NCBI GenBank assembly: GCA_949130495.1
Contig: OX422210.1
Location: 496,039,760 to 496,103,759, forward strand
DNA length: 64,000 nucleotides
From: Sambucus nigra
Lineage: Eukaryota; Streptophyta; Magnoliopsida; Dipsacales; Adoxaceae
Direction of reading: 5' to 3'
Made by a program: the position numbers and the translations under genes. The number at the start of each line of letters is the position of its first letter. The first letter of the stretch is position 1. Positions 31,529-43,651 of the stretch are shown in pieces. Below the pieces are notes generated by a model. That model was not told where the DNA came from, searched no databases, and saw only the letters and a list, made by a program, of their open reading frames with translations.

Positions 31529-33180
31529 AATACAACTTACAAAGCTTGAAATATTATGACATAAAATTTTTCTAACTCTCGAATATCTTGCATTTGGCCT
31601 TCTCACAATGCAGAAATAATAATCATTTTCTTCTTGTGAACTTTCAATTATGTACTCTAAACTCTCCCATAACTCGTGCTCAAATTTAAAAAAATTATTT
31701 CGTGTATATATATTTGACATTTGCTTCTCCATTGATATTGGTGTTTTCATCACAATACCCTCATTTGTGTTGATGTGATCACCTTTTACTTCCTTGTGAC
31801 GTTGGTATCCAAGTGCCCTATTGAATCGTGTCACAAATTCATTTAGTGAATTATTTTTGGATAGTTATATTTTAAAAAATGCATGTGCACTATCTGTGCA
31901 CTGACTACTTGACATTACAGCAGCAAAAATATGTTTCACAAATCCAGGAACCCATTTAGCCTGAATATCATACAACCCAGCTAACCAAGTATTTTGTTTC
32001 AAGTTACTTTCTTCCTTCATGTCTTTCCAGTTTTCTTCAAACTCTTCTTACGCCTCAGAATTCCAAATAGATTGTTGAAACTCACTAAAATGATATCTAT
32101 AATTAATTGCATATAATTTTTCAGAAAATTTGTTCACAATATGCCAAATGCAGTATATGTGATATGTCTCAAGAAGAATTTGAGCAATACCTTTTGACAT
32201 TGCCTGATCTTGATCAGTGATAATTATTCACGGTGGACTAATGAGCATAACTTGCGTCCATTTTTCTAAAAGCCAAACAAAAGAGTTCGTAGTCTCATTA
32301 TTTAAGAATGTACAACAAAATATTATGGTTTTCCCATGATTATTAACCCCAGTGAATGGTAGAAAGATCATGTTATATTTATTTGTGTTTTATGTAGTAC
32401 GAAACACAACAACATCACCGTAAAATTTATATGCCCTTATTCAAATTGCATCAGCCCAAAAGCAGGGACATAGCCTATTTTCATCATCTCTTTTGTATTT
32501 AAAAACAAATGACAATTTTTTTTTCTGAGAAAAAGTACTCCATCAATAATTCGGCTTCATGTCCGTCAATTTATATTTTTGAATCATGTAGAAAATTTAC
32601 AATATCTTTTAATATAGAACCGATATTCTCTATCCCTCCAGCTTGTACATAAATAAGACTAATTTGTTGATGTGTAGGTATATTAATTGATGCTAGTTAT
32701 TGTGTCAAGTTTTTTTTTGTTTCGGATATTGAACGGTGAGATATTAAGAGATGTACTTTACGTGGAGTCGATAGAGCATGGTTGGGAGCTTCAACAAAAT
32801 TACTTACTATGTAATTTGATCTCGATATGCTCTTCACAACAGATAACGTTGCCTTACTACCCTCACTTAAAATTACACGATACCTTTTCTTTTCCTCCTC
32901 ATTTTTAAATTAGACTTTCCTTCCTTAAAACAACAATATTCCTTCCGGATAATTTTGTTCGTATTTTTTTCTTTTCAGAAGAATTTAACAGTGTACTAAA
33001 TCCCGCCACTTTCGCTTGATTATTGTAAAATTCATAAGCATCGTTTAAAGATTGAAATTCTTGTCCAATTTTTAGTTTTCATCATCTTTTACTTGAGGAA
33101 TGAATAATGCGTCATATTGTTCATAAAATTTGGATAAATGATTCTCATCCATCATTGAAAAATTATAACATCTACATATT
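31529..33180 (-). pseudogene. FAR1/MULE-type transposase remnant
   Basis: Minus-strand protein of the MULE transposase / FAR1-related family. In protein order: a FAR1 DNA-binding motif (QEFQSLNDAYEFYNNQAKVAGF, about 33080-33015); the DDE region with YGDVVVF, FLPFTGVNNHGKT and NNETTNSFVWLLEKW (about 32430-32260); the second catalytic Asp in IITDQDQAM (about 32210); CIWHIVNKF; then NTWLAGLYDIQAKWVPGF and the C-terminal EKQMSNIYTRNNFFKFEHE (31700). The first catalytic Asp of the usual FDTTY is Arg (FRTT, then a stop). Numerous stops and shifts show it is dead. Such genes either mobilise MULEs or are domesticated light-signalling factors; this one looks like a transposon relic. Confidence 0.85.
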
Positions 33181-33380
33181 AAAAAAATTATAACAGTAAT
33201 AACTTAAAGGTCAATATTTTTTTTTATTGACTTAACAAAAAAGAGCATGAAGAATTCTTGTCCAATTTTTGATATATCATCATCTTTTACTTGAAGAATG
33301 AATAATGCATCGTATTACTCACCAAAATTGGAGAAATAATTTTCACTCATTACTGAAAAATTATTATGATTAATTATTAC
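33055..33380. repeat. Imperfect direct duplication at the N-terminal end of the MULE gene
   Basis: CATCATCTTTTACTTGA, GAATGAATAATGC and the flanking AATTCTTGTCCAATTTTT occur twice, about 190-200 bp apart (33055-33180 and 33255-33375). The duplicated piece includes the start of the FAR1 motif. Confidence 0.8.
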
Positions 33381-34072
33381 AAAAATCGTAACAATAATAA
33401 TTTCAAAGATAATTTTTTTTATTGACTAAATAAAAAAATCATGAAGAGTCGTACCTTTTAATGTCTTGAGAATTAGCTTTATCCAGAAGTTTAAACTCAA
33501 ATATTTCAGCTAATGATGGTTGTTGTGACTATTGATGGTCAGAATAGGAGAAAGATATTGATGGATTTTTATTAGTTGGTTGCATGAGATAGGGGGTTAG
33601 AGTAGGATAATGATAGATAATTGATAGAGACGTGCAAATGTAGGGGTTGGAGAATTGATAAAGATGTGCAAACATAAGTACGTTTTGACATCATAAAAAA
33701 ATATTTTTTTGATAGCATAGGTATAACATGTATGTGAAAAGGATATATATTTTTTTTGCCAAAGGCTGTATGTTTTGGTCTTTCACTTTTACCAACGAAT
33801 TGATAAACAAGTAGGAGAGAGAAATGCGAAAGTGACATTAAAATATAGGAGAGAGGAGAGAGGTGAGATAGGCGTGCAATTCTCCCAGATAATGCGGTGA
33901 CTTTTCATTGAGAATTGATGGATTATGTGACATTTGGAAGTCTAGATACTATATAATATGGGAGGTATGTATATGAGCACAATTGGATGTATATATATAA
34001 ATACATGTGTGTGTATGTGTGTGCATTTATATTAAATGTACGATATATTTTTAAAAAAAATTATTTATAATA
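33381..34072. other. AT-rich flank of the MULE remnant
   Basis: About 690 bp without a supported gene. It holds a short direct repeat around GACGTGCAAATG / GATGTGCAAACA (about 33630-33680) and a TG-rich run near 34005-34020. The frame 33572-33838 (minus) shows no recognisable feature. I could not identify a MULE terminal inverted repeat. The last five bases (TAATA) are the Copia-2 target duplication. Confidence 0.4.
34068..34072. other. Copia-2 target site duplication, left copy
   Basis: TAATA, repeated at 45601-45605. Confidence 0.9.
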
Positions 34073-35326
34073 TGTAAGGACAAATTTCCAATCGAGTCAT
34101 TTGTAGTATTGGCTACATTCCATTGGACAAAACTCTTTTGGGTCATTTCAAACCAAGCTTCATTCAACCTTAGATAATCGGGCATCCAAAGTTCACGCGA
34201 CAACAATATGCATCTAAATTCCATTCTCCTAAAAAGGTATATGACCAAAACCATTTTTATGCGTTGGAGTAATTTTCGTAAAGAGAAATTTTCATAAAAA
34301 ATTAACTTTCATAAAAACCATTTGTGAAATTACTTTTCATCTTTTTATAAAGAAAACGAAAACTCGTTCGAAGTCCTTCCAGGTCATTCGAATGACCTGG
34401 ACCTAATGACCTTGGCTAGCCAGCACTGGTATCTGATAAGAAGTTAGTTAGAAATGTCATCTGAACGAGATTTCTAACGACTTATCTAAATTTTTCACTG
34501 GTCTATCGTTAGATAACTCGTTCGAACGAAAGGTCGTTTGAACGACCTCGTTTGAGCGAGATCTGTCAGTTTTGAAATTTTTTAAAACTATTTTCCTACA
34601 GTTATTTTAAATAACTGCTATTGTCCACTACTTTTTTAGTTTTAATATATGGACAAAAATTAGCTCCTTTATATAAGGAAGCTTTACATATTCTTGGGAG
34701 CAAAAAATTTCACATCTTCCCTTTTTGATAAACAATTCCTTCTCTAACATAATTTGACTTTTGAAACAAAAACCCTTGCCATCAACCTGAAATTCAATAA
34801 GCACATTTGCGGTGGATTTCTGCATTCAAGCTTATTGGATACGATAGTTTGGGTTTCGGTTGATACCGCGACACGAGGAGTGTCGAGTAATGCATTGGAG
34901 CTTCGCGTACTAAAAATCCTGATGTAGAGGACGGCATCAACATGTCTTGATTGAGTCAAAGTCTGTATGTCTTTTGAGTCCTTTGTAAAACCTATATGTA
35001 GTGTATTTGTCTAAGCCCAGTCGTCCGAGGTTTTTCCCATTTGGGCTTTCCTCATACATCGGTGCGTTGTTGTTGCGATTTTCTTACTTTACTTTATTAA
35101 ATCACCTAGATGTATGCGTAGGATAAAAAGGATAAAGTTGTCTAAATTTATATCTCTTAATCAAGTTATCAATCCCATCGTTTTAACTATTAATTGTTCA
35201 TACTAACCTTTAAATTTGCAAAGGAAATTAAAATTGGAATATTTTTCTCCTTGGCAATTTTTTTTAATAGTGTAGTGTGTGTGTATTCTATGAAATAACC
35301 TAGGTACATATAGCCTTACAACTTCA
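34073..35326 (+). mobile_element. Copia-2 5' LTR
   Basis: TGTAAGGACAAATTTCC to CTTACAACTTCA. It contains several palindromes around TTCGAACGA between about 34355 and 34560. Minus-strand frames at 34051-34959 recur in the 3' LTR and are not genes. Confidence 0.93.
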
Positions 35327-35329
35327 AAT

Positions 35330-35341
35330 TGGTATCAGAGC
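35330..35341 (+). other. Copia-2 primer binding site (initiator Met-tRNA type)
   Basis: TGGTATCAGAGC, three bases after the LTR end. Confidence 0.93.
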
Positions 35342-35362
35342 TAGTCTCTAAAAGTTATTTAG

Positions 35363-37130
35363 ATGAATCCTGGAGGTTATATGGAAAGTTTTTCATCTAA
35401 CAGATTACCTATGTTTGATGGAACTAATTACACCAATTGGAAAGCACATATGAAATCTACCCTTAAATCAATTGAGTAACGTGTTTGGGTTATTGTTGAA
35501 AGAGGATGGTCCCCTCCTACTATGATTGCTGATGATGAAACTATTTTAGCACATGTATAAAATTAGAGTGATGAAGAATTGAAATGCTGTAACTTTAACT
35601 CTAAAGGTTTAAATGCCTTGTTTTGTTTTGTGACTCTCGATGAATTTCGTCGTATAATGACGTGTGAGACGTCAAAGGAAGCTTGTAATGTTGTCAAGTT
35701 ACTCATGAGGAAACTAGTGTAGTTAAATCTTTAAAACTACAAAACATAAGAACTCAATTTGAAACCATCGCCAAGAAAGAAGCTGAAATGTTTGTTGAGT
35801 TTTATGCTCGTATATATGATATCGTTAATTCTTGATTTAATTTAGGTGATAAAATTCCTGAAGATCGTGTTGTTAAGAAAATTCTTAGATGTCTTCCTAA
35901 GCGGTTCATTCCAAAAGTCACATTTCTTAATTCATTAGGAAATCTAAATACTTTAAAACATGAAGAGCTTGTTGGTGATCTTCAAACTTATGAATTAGAT
36001 ATGTTTCCTAATGATAACAAAAGCAAAGATAAAGGTGTTTCCTTGAAAGTAAAGAAAGTAGAAGTGTCTGAATCTGATGAGTCTGATATAGATCCTAATG
36101 ATATAGCTATATTTACTAAAAAATTTAAAAACATTCTCAAGTTCAAAAAGAAAAACTCAAAATTTGAAAAACCAAAATTTAAGCATAACAAAAAAAGGTA
36201 ATAGAAAATTCAAAAATCAGGATCCTAAAAAGTTCAACAGAGACAACTTCAAAAAGGATGATTCAGAGAGATGCTTTGAGTATGAGGGATTTGGTCATAG
36301 AGCGTTTGAGTGCCATGATAAACTTAGGAGACAAGATAAAGAAAAGGCATTTACAATATTACTCTAAGCGACAGTGATAATGAGTCTGAAGACTCTGATG
36401 ACTCTACCTCATCTAGAAATAATTTCACCTCTTTTATAGCAAGTCATGCTAGTAATTCAAGAAACTCACATCCTAATGTTGATAATTTCGAGAAAAATCT
36501 TAAGGTTGCTTCCACTCACTCTACTAGTAGTAATGAAAAGGGAAGTGAAAGTGAAATAGATGAGAGTGAATTGCAATCCTCCTATTCTGAACTATACACT
36601 AAATCTCGTCGTATTCAAAAATTAAATAAAAAATTAACTTTTAAATTATTAACTTTAGAAAAAGAGTTGAAAGGCTTGAAGGAGAAAGAGACTTTAGTTA
36701 GTCAACTCGGCGCAATTAAGATATCCCTTTCTGAGAAGCTTATCTTAGTAGGTAAATAAAAATGTGACTTAATTATCTACTTGGAAGGTGTCAACAATGA
36801 TCTTCATGAGTCTTTAGAGATTAGAAAATATCTTGAAGCTAAAATTGTCCAACTTGAAAAAGATCTCGAATCTTCTCGTGAAGTCAAAGTCACACTCGAA
36901 TATAATTCAGGAAGAATGGGAGAATTATTTCTAGGTCCGATTTTAGGATATAAGGAGAAATGTTATCAAGAGAGAAAGGGTATCGGATGTGAATAAGGTG
37001 AGACATCCAAAGTCAATCCCGAACCCGTAGCTAAGTTTGTTACCAAATCAAATTCGCCTAAACCTTATCTACCTAAAATAAGACTTCCTAAGCAATCTTC
37101 AAAAGCTAGTCCAAAACAACCCTATGTGTG
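35363..37130 (+). pseudogene. Copia-2 gag
   Basis: Starts at ATG 35363. Copia gag opening LPMFDGTNYTNWKAHM, capsid region to about 36000 (QTYELDMFP), zinc knuckle CFEYEGFGHRAFEC at about 36270-36312 (second Cys replaced by Tyr), acidic Ser-rich linker and coiled coil to about 36990 (GRMGELFLGPILGY). It is interrupted by stops (for example at 35478) and frameshifts. The layout equals Copia-1 gag. Confidence 0.9.
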
Positions 37131-40100
37131 AACTTATTGTCACAAATAGGTCATCTTAAAGATTTTTGTTACAAGCTTAGGAGGAATTCTTATTTCGCAA
37201 CTCCTAAAAAACACTATAGCTCCTTAGCTAGTCTTGAGAGCCAAGTTGAGTATCTAGTTAATACTTCTAAAGGTCTAATGGAAGAGTTTCTAAATTTTTC
37301 TAAAGTCCAAGGAAATAATTCCAATCATAACACTAGAGCCAATAAAGGAAAGAATACAACTCAAGCTTGGGTTAAGAAAGATCATACCAATGAAGCTTTT
37401 GTTTCTCATGTTGTACTTAAGGCTCAAAATACCTCCCAATGGTACTTTGATAGTGGTTGTTCGAGATATGACCGGTGATAAATCTTTGTTTACCACTCTG
37501 GATAACTATAAAGATGGTAAGGTCAATTTTGGGGATGGAAGAAAATCTCGAATCATGGGTAGAGGGTCTATTGAAATCTCTGGGTTTCCTAAATTTGAAA
37601 ATGTCTTTTATGTTGATGGTCTCAAGGATAATTTGATGAGCATTAGCCAACTATGTGATGAAAATATTGATGTTAAGTTTAGTCAATCGGAGTGCACCGT
37701 ATATGATAAATCGGGTGAATCTATTTTACAAGGTGTGAGAACTAGTGACAATTGCTATGGAATAGATCCTAAATTCTTTTTTGTTTGAAATAGTGCAAAA
37801 GCCTCGTATTTTGATCTTTAGCATCAAAGGTTAGGTCATGTTAACTTTAGAGATCTTGATCGATTAGTGAGAAAATAGCTAGTTTGAGGTTTACTATCTC
37901 GAGGAAACCAACCTCCACTATTTGCGGGCCTTGTCAATTAGGAAAGAAAATTAAGAATCCACATTAAAAGTTAAACTCAAAAACTACCTCTTGTGTCTTA
38001 AAATTAATACACATGGACCTTATGGGTCCCACTCGTACTGAGAGTATAGGAGGAAAGAGATATATTTTAGTGACGGTGGATGATTTTTCTAGATACTCCA
38101 TAGTAGGTTTTCTAAGAGAAAAAATCTAAGGCTGTTGATTTTCTCACTGTTAAATGTAGAATTCTTCAAAATCAATACGGTGTTACCATAAACCTCTTTA
38201 GGAATGATAATGGAACTGAATTCAAGGAATCGGGTGTAAATGACATTTGTGATGAAATAGGAATTAAGAATGAATTCTCGGCCATTTGAACTCCACAATA
38301 AAATGGTATAGTTGTAAGAAAAAATCGAATGATCCAAGAAATGGCAAGATCTATGCTCCTAGGAAGAAATGTGCCTCGTAGGTTTTAGGCTGAAGCATTT
38401 GACGCCACATGTCACACTATAAGTAGGGTTTATTTACGTCCTAATACTAACAAAACCCCATATGAATTGTGGACTAGTAAGAAACCTAATTTGGCTTATT
38501 TTAGAGTTTTTGGTAGTCCTTGTTATATACTTTGAGATAGAGAACTTCTAGGTAAATTTGACACAAGGAGTGATGAAGGTATTCTACTAGGATATTCTCA
38601 AAATAGCGTTTAGATTTTTCAACTTAAATAGTTCAAAAGTCATGGAATTTATAAATGTTGTAAGAAAAGACGATGCTCCAGCCACATTTATTGAAAATGA
38701 GGAAGATTCGTCATGTGATTGTGATGGTGTTTTCGATGTTGAAAATATTGAGTCTCACAATAACTTGGTTGTTCCCCTTGCTGAGAAAAAGGATCCTTCT
38801 CCTTGGGTTCATAAAAGTCATGACCCTTCAAAAATTATAGGAGATCCTGAGGTAGGTGTCAAGACTAGGGCTCAATTATAAAATAATGTTACCTATTTGT
38901 GCTATACTTCTAAAATTGGACATAAGAAATTTAAATAAGCATTAAAATATGAACATTGGATTAACGCCATGTAAGAAGAATTGTTTCAATTTAAGAAAAA
39001 CGATGTTTGGGAATTAGTTCCTAGGAGTTCAAGTACTGACATCATTGGTACCAAATGGATTTTTAAAAATAAAATGGATGAAAATGGTGTCATTATTAGT
39101 AACAAAGCTAGGTTAGTTGCCCAAGGATACATCCATATAGAAGGTGTTAACTTTGAAGAAACTTTTGCTCCAGTTGCTAAGTTAGAACCAATTCGCCTTT
39201 TACTAGCCATAACATGTCACCTAAAATTTAAATTGTATCAAATAGATGTCAAAAGTGCTTTTTGAAATGGTATTATTCTAGAAGAAGTCCATGTAGAACA
39301 GCCTAAAGGGTTTGAGAACCTAAAGCATCCTAATCATATCTTATTTCTAAAGAAAGCGCTATATGGCTTGAAATAAGCACCTCGTGCTTGGTATGAAAGG
39401 ATCACTTCTCATCCCCTTTCTCGTGGATTTTTTAGAGGGGGAGTAGATATGACTCTATTTGTCCGTCATGATGAGAAAGCTATTCTAGTTGCACAACTGT
39501 ATCTACATGTGATAGACATACTCAAATTTTTTTGAAAGAAATGCAAGATGAATTTGAGATGGGTATGGTCGGTGAACTTACTTTCTTCCTAGGTCTTAAA
39601 GTTCATCAACTCAAAAGTGGGATATTTTTATCCCAAACTAAGTATGCTAAAGATCTTGTGAAGAAATTTAAACTAGAAACTGCTAAGCATGCACAAACTC
39701 CTATGAGTTATTCGATTAAACTTAGTAAGGACACCGGAAGAAAGGATATAGAGCACACTCTCTTTAGGAGTATGATAAGTAGTTTACTTTATCTCATATA
39801 TAGTCTTTCGAATATTTCCTTTAGTGTAGGAGTTTGTGCCCTCCATCAAGCCATCCCAAAAGAGTCTCATTTACTCACCATTAAACGTATTATCAAATAT
39901 GTTAGTGGGACCGTGTCTTTTAGGATTTGGTATTCTTTCGACACAAATGAGTGTCTATCAGCATATTCGGATGCCGATTGGGAGGAGATGTTGATGGATG
40001 CAAAATTACATCTGGTGGCTATTTCAACTTTGGAAGTGCACTTGTCTCATGGATTAGTAAAAAAAATTTATTCTATTTCTTTGTCCACGACAGAGGCCGA

Positions 40101-40410
40101 ATGCATAGTCGCTGGGAGTTATTGTACTCAACTCATTTGGATGAATCAAATGTTGGAAGATTATGGTATTTCTCAAGGCACTATGACTATCTACTGCGAC
40201 AATAGTAGTGCAATTAACATTTCCCGCAATCCTGTTCAACATTCTCGAACCAAGAATATTAGGATCCGTGAACATTTTATTCGTGACTTTGTTGAAGAGA
40301 AAATAGTTTCCCTAAGCTTTCTTAGCACCGATCAACAATTGGTCGATATCTGCACAAAACCTCTAGATGCTCTTAGGTTTGAAAACCTTAGGAAATCGAT
40401 TGGGGTTTGA
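37131..40410 (+). pseudogene. Copia-2 pol: protease, integrase, RT, RNase H
   Basis: Protease motif WYFDSGCSR at about 37440-37470, then a frameshift to TGDKSLFTTLDNYKDGKVNFGDG. The pre-integrase and integrase region at 37800-38640 is full of stops; readable are LIHMDLMGPTRTES, NDNGTEFKE and GIVVRKNRMIQE, where Val replaces the third catalytic residue. RT starts at 38981 ([40 protein letters not shown]). The YVDD box is destroyed near 39500 (LYLHVIDI). RNase H spans 39950-40300 (YSDADW, SLSTTEAEC, YCDNSSAINISRNPVQHSRT) and ends KPLDALRFENLRKSIGV at 40410. Confidence 0.92.
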
Positions 40411-42035
40411 CCCATTGATTGAGATCGACGTCGTCTATCTAGTTTAGGCTGTCTTTCATGTCTATTTTTATACCTGTGAACTAGATTATCTTTGTAAATA
40501 TTTTATTCAAAATTTCAAAAATATTTTTCTTTCTTATTTTCAAGGAAAACGGGAAAGGTTAGAAAAGTTTTCACAAATTTTTGTCCAAATGGTTTTATGT
40601 TCGATGTGTTCGGATCTCTATCCTTTTTCATGTCCCCGTGGCTTTCGATGAGTAGTTAAACCAGACTTCGATTCTCTTGTGCATAATAATGCTTTTCTAT
40701 GATATGTATTTCTGTGATTATCTCATACATTTGCCATCTTGCACACGCTTTTCATGAAATATTGCGGATATGTTTTTCAAATTGCTCTCGTATCGTGAGA
40801 TTTGGTGTTGTCTTTTCAATCTTAGTCACCTCTTATAAGAAATCTAAATTGTGCATGATCATCCATTGCCCGAATTTAACCAAAAAAATGTAATTCTATT
40901 CATCTGGTTGTTTGTTGTTTCTAGCAATGGAATCGGTCTGCGAAAAAAAAACTTTTTTGCAGGAATAGCCTCCATTTGAATAATAGAATAAGTGCCTAAA
41001 ATTGATGCATTGAAAAATGATATATAATTCCAAGGACAAAATTATTTAGCTTGATTGATTCTTCAAAAAGAAAAGTCTTAATATAAAGTTGTTAATGGGA
41101 AATATAAGTTAAAGATCAATGGGCATGCACATTTATTCGATACATTGCTTTCTAATTGTGACAACATTTTGGAGAGAATCATCTATCTTGTATGTGTGTT
41201 GATTTAGTGTTTGAGTGTCCTATGATATTTCTATATTATCACAAGGCTGATGTGAGTGCATATTACGTTTATATATTGTTTGGCATTCCGCACATGTGCG
41301 TTGTCTTGGGTAAAGACACTCACTCACATTCTTCACACACCTACATTTACGCTCCCACGGTTTGGATATGTCTTCACAACCTAGTACTATTAAAACTTTC
41401 ATTTTGGCAACTTTCTAGCCTTCCCAATTCCTCCTTTTATGTTATTTTGAAGCTTATTTTATTTTATTTTACTTTATTTTATGTTTTTAACCTGGTTGAA
41501 TTTCATCAGTAAAACTTGTTCAAACGTGTTTTGAACAACAATTCCATATTCCAGTCTGGGACATCGTTCAAATTGTCGTTCGAAACGAAACTTTGGTTTG
41601 AACAAACTTCTAACAAGTTTTCTAACGAGGTTCATTAAATGTCGTTGGGACCTCGTTCGAAATAAGTCGTTCTAATGACATTTATCATTCCAACGACCTG
41701 GGTTTATTTTGGGTAGTTTCTCTTCCCAAAATTTCTGCCGCTTCATTTTTTTCTCTCTCCTCATTCCCACGATTTCCCCATTTCCCAAAATTTCACCATA
41801 TCTCTCTTCTCCCATTTCCTCTTACTCTCTTCCCTCTACTCCCATTCACCCACTTTCCCACTTCTCCCGTACTCCATTGTTTCTTACGAAACTTCCCATC
41901 ACCTCCATTAAACTTCATTCTTCCTCCCATGACACTCATTCCTCTTCCATCTCATCATTCTCAAGCTAGGGTTCCGAGTTTGGAGTTCTACCTCTTATCT
42001 CTTCTAGGTATTTTTTTCTCTTATCTTCTCTTCTT

Positions 42036-42072
<37 letters not shown>

Positions 42073-42360
42073 AGTTTTTTTTTTTTTTTTGGGGGGGGGG
42101 GGGGGGGGCTATATAATACATCATACTTTTCTTTGTGTTACCCATATTTAAGTTGAAATCCACGAACATTATCTCTTTTCTTCAAATTAAAATTTTCTTT
42201 GATAATTTCGTGGAACTTCACTTAATTATTTTTTCATTTTTTCTTTTTCTTTAGTTTTTTTCTAACGGAGGATGGGTTTGTTGGTGTTTCGTTTGTTGGT
42301 GTTGTTTTGAAGTTGGAACGGATTTTATTTGGGTAGGTCCCAGTTTAGCCCTTTTTAGAA
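40411..42360 (+). other. Copia-2 spacer between pol and env-like ORF
   Basis: About 1.95 kb with no supported gene. At 41540-41690 it carries TTCGAACGA-like half and full palindromes similar to those in the LTR. The stretch 41700-41960 is strongly CT-rich. A TG/T/G simple repeat lies at 42043-42108. In sireviruses the env-like ORF is downstream of such a spacer and is thought to be expressed from a spliced RNA; I see no confirmed splice sites. Confidence 0.5.
42043..42108. repeat. (TG)n, poly-T and poly-G compound simple repeat
   Basis: About 29 bp of TG repeats, then a run of about 17 T and a run of about 18 G with no other base. Run lengths of this kind are unreliable in sequencing. Confidence 0.95.
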
Positions 42361-43651
42361 TGGCACCTCGTAGTCGTCACACCCGTCGCATTAGCGACTC
42401 TCCCGACGAACGCTCTTGCTCCTCTTCTTCATCCTCATTCGACTTGGACAACAATGTAAATGCATCCATCCCTGGTCTTAAACTGCGTTAGAGGACTCTC
42501 ACAAGTCATACCCAATACCATACATAGGGATTTTCAACTAGGGCCATTGTCCGCAAAAAACTTGTCCATCTCACATCTCAAGTCGGTACCACCGTTCACT
42601 CCTAGATATCTCACTTAGGGTGGGACCCCTTGTTCAACCTCACTAACACCATTTTTCCCGACCTTATTCGGGAATATTATTTTTTTATGTCTATTCGGGA
42701 GGATCATATTTTCTCTTGACTGAGAGGTCGGGAGATCATTGTCAGTCATGACTCTAAAGATCGTATAATCTCTTTACCCCGTGTCAATAATCCATCCTAC
42801 CCTTGGGCTCCCGATTCTCATCCTGACCCTACTTTTGTAATGATCACCGTGTGTAGGATTACCCCACCCGACACTATTACAATTTTTCATAAAAATTTAC
42901 ATCCTGATTTTATGGTCCTTAATTGGATTATCTGTGCTTGTGTCATTCCACGTGCAAACTCCACTCAAATCACTAAGATTGACGTGGACCACATGTTTTC
43001 CAATATCATTAGCCTGCCATCGACCTACATACCTTCATTTATCTTGTGATTAAGTCTGTTAGAATCCTCCCCTTCGGTCCCGTTAGACAAGCACTCCCCT
43101 TTGCTGTTATTATTAGACGCCACTGTCTTGCTACTGGCCGCCCTCTTCTTCCCACCGATGTCCTCATGACCCACTACCAAACCATTGATATGTCCTCTGT
43201 TGGTAGGTCTCGTGGTCACTTACCCCCCTATACTCCTCAACTCACTCCCTCTCAATCCGCATCTCCCTAATTTGCCACTACCTCCACTCTTACCCCTAGT
43301 AGGCCAGCCCCCTCTCATGCTACCCCTATACCATCATCTTCTCATGCTCCCACATCCCTTGAATCGAAGAATATTAGGTTTGTGCGTTCACAGGTGGAAA
43401 AAATTCAAGAAGATAGGCATTAAGACCGGGCTATGTTGCAGGAGCTTCTAATTTCCATACAACAAGATAGGGAGGCTCAGGCACGTCGTGAGGAGGCTCA
43501 AGCACATAGGGATGAATCTTAAGCTCGTCGGGATTTTATGCTTCTAGAGTACCATGAGGCGATTTGTCTCATGAAGATGCGCCGTGGTGCACACTCATCC
43601 GGTTCTGGGTCCCTTCCAGATGATTCACCAAATGACGCCCCTGCTCCTTGA
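42361..43651 (+). pseudogene. Copia-2 env-like / putative plant transposon protein
   Basis: Starts at ATG 42361 (MAPRSRHTRR) and ends at TGA 43649-43651. Readable across stops: a basic Ser-rich N-terminus, then a segment FPDLIREYYFFMSI and LRGREIIVS typical of the family annotated as putative plant transposon protein. A second segment has FHKNLHPDFMVLNWIICACV (42890-42950), then KSVRILPFGPVRQALPF, a Pro/Ser/Thr-rich linker and a Gln/Arg/Glu-rich tail (QDREAQARREEAQAHRDES) that looks coiled-coil. At least six stops or shifts break it. Its role in plants is not established. Confidence 0.65.

Noticed and set aside
41709..42156. Ser/Pro-rich frames between Copia-2 pol and the env-like ORF
   Set aside because: They are produced by a CT-rich tract and a TG/T/G simple repeat; no domain is seen. 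The tract may be a leader instead.
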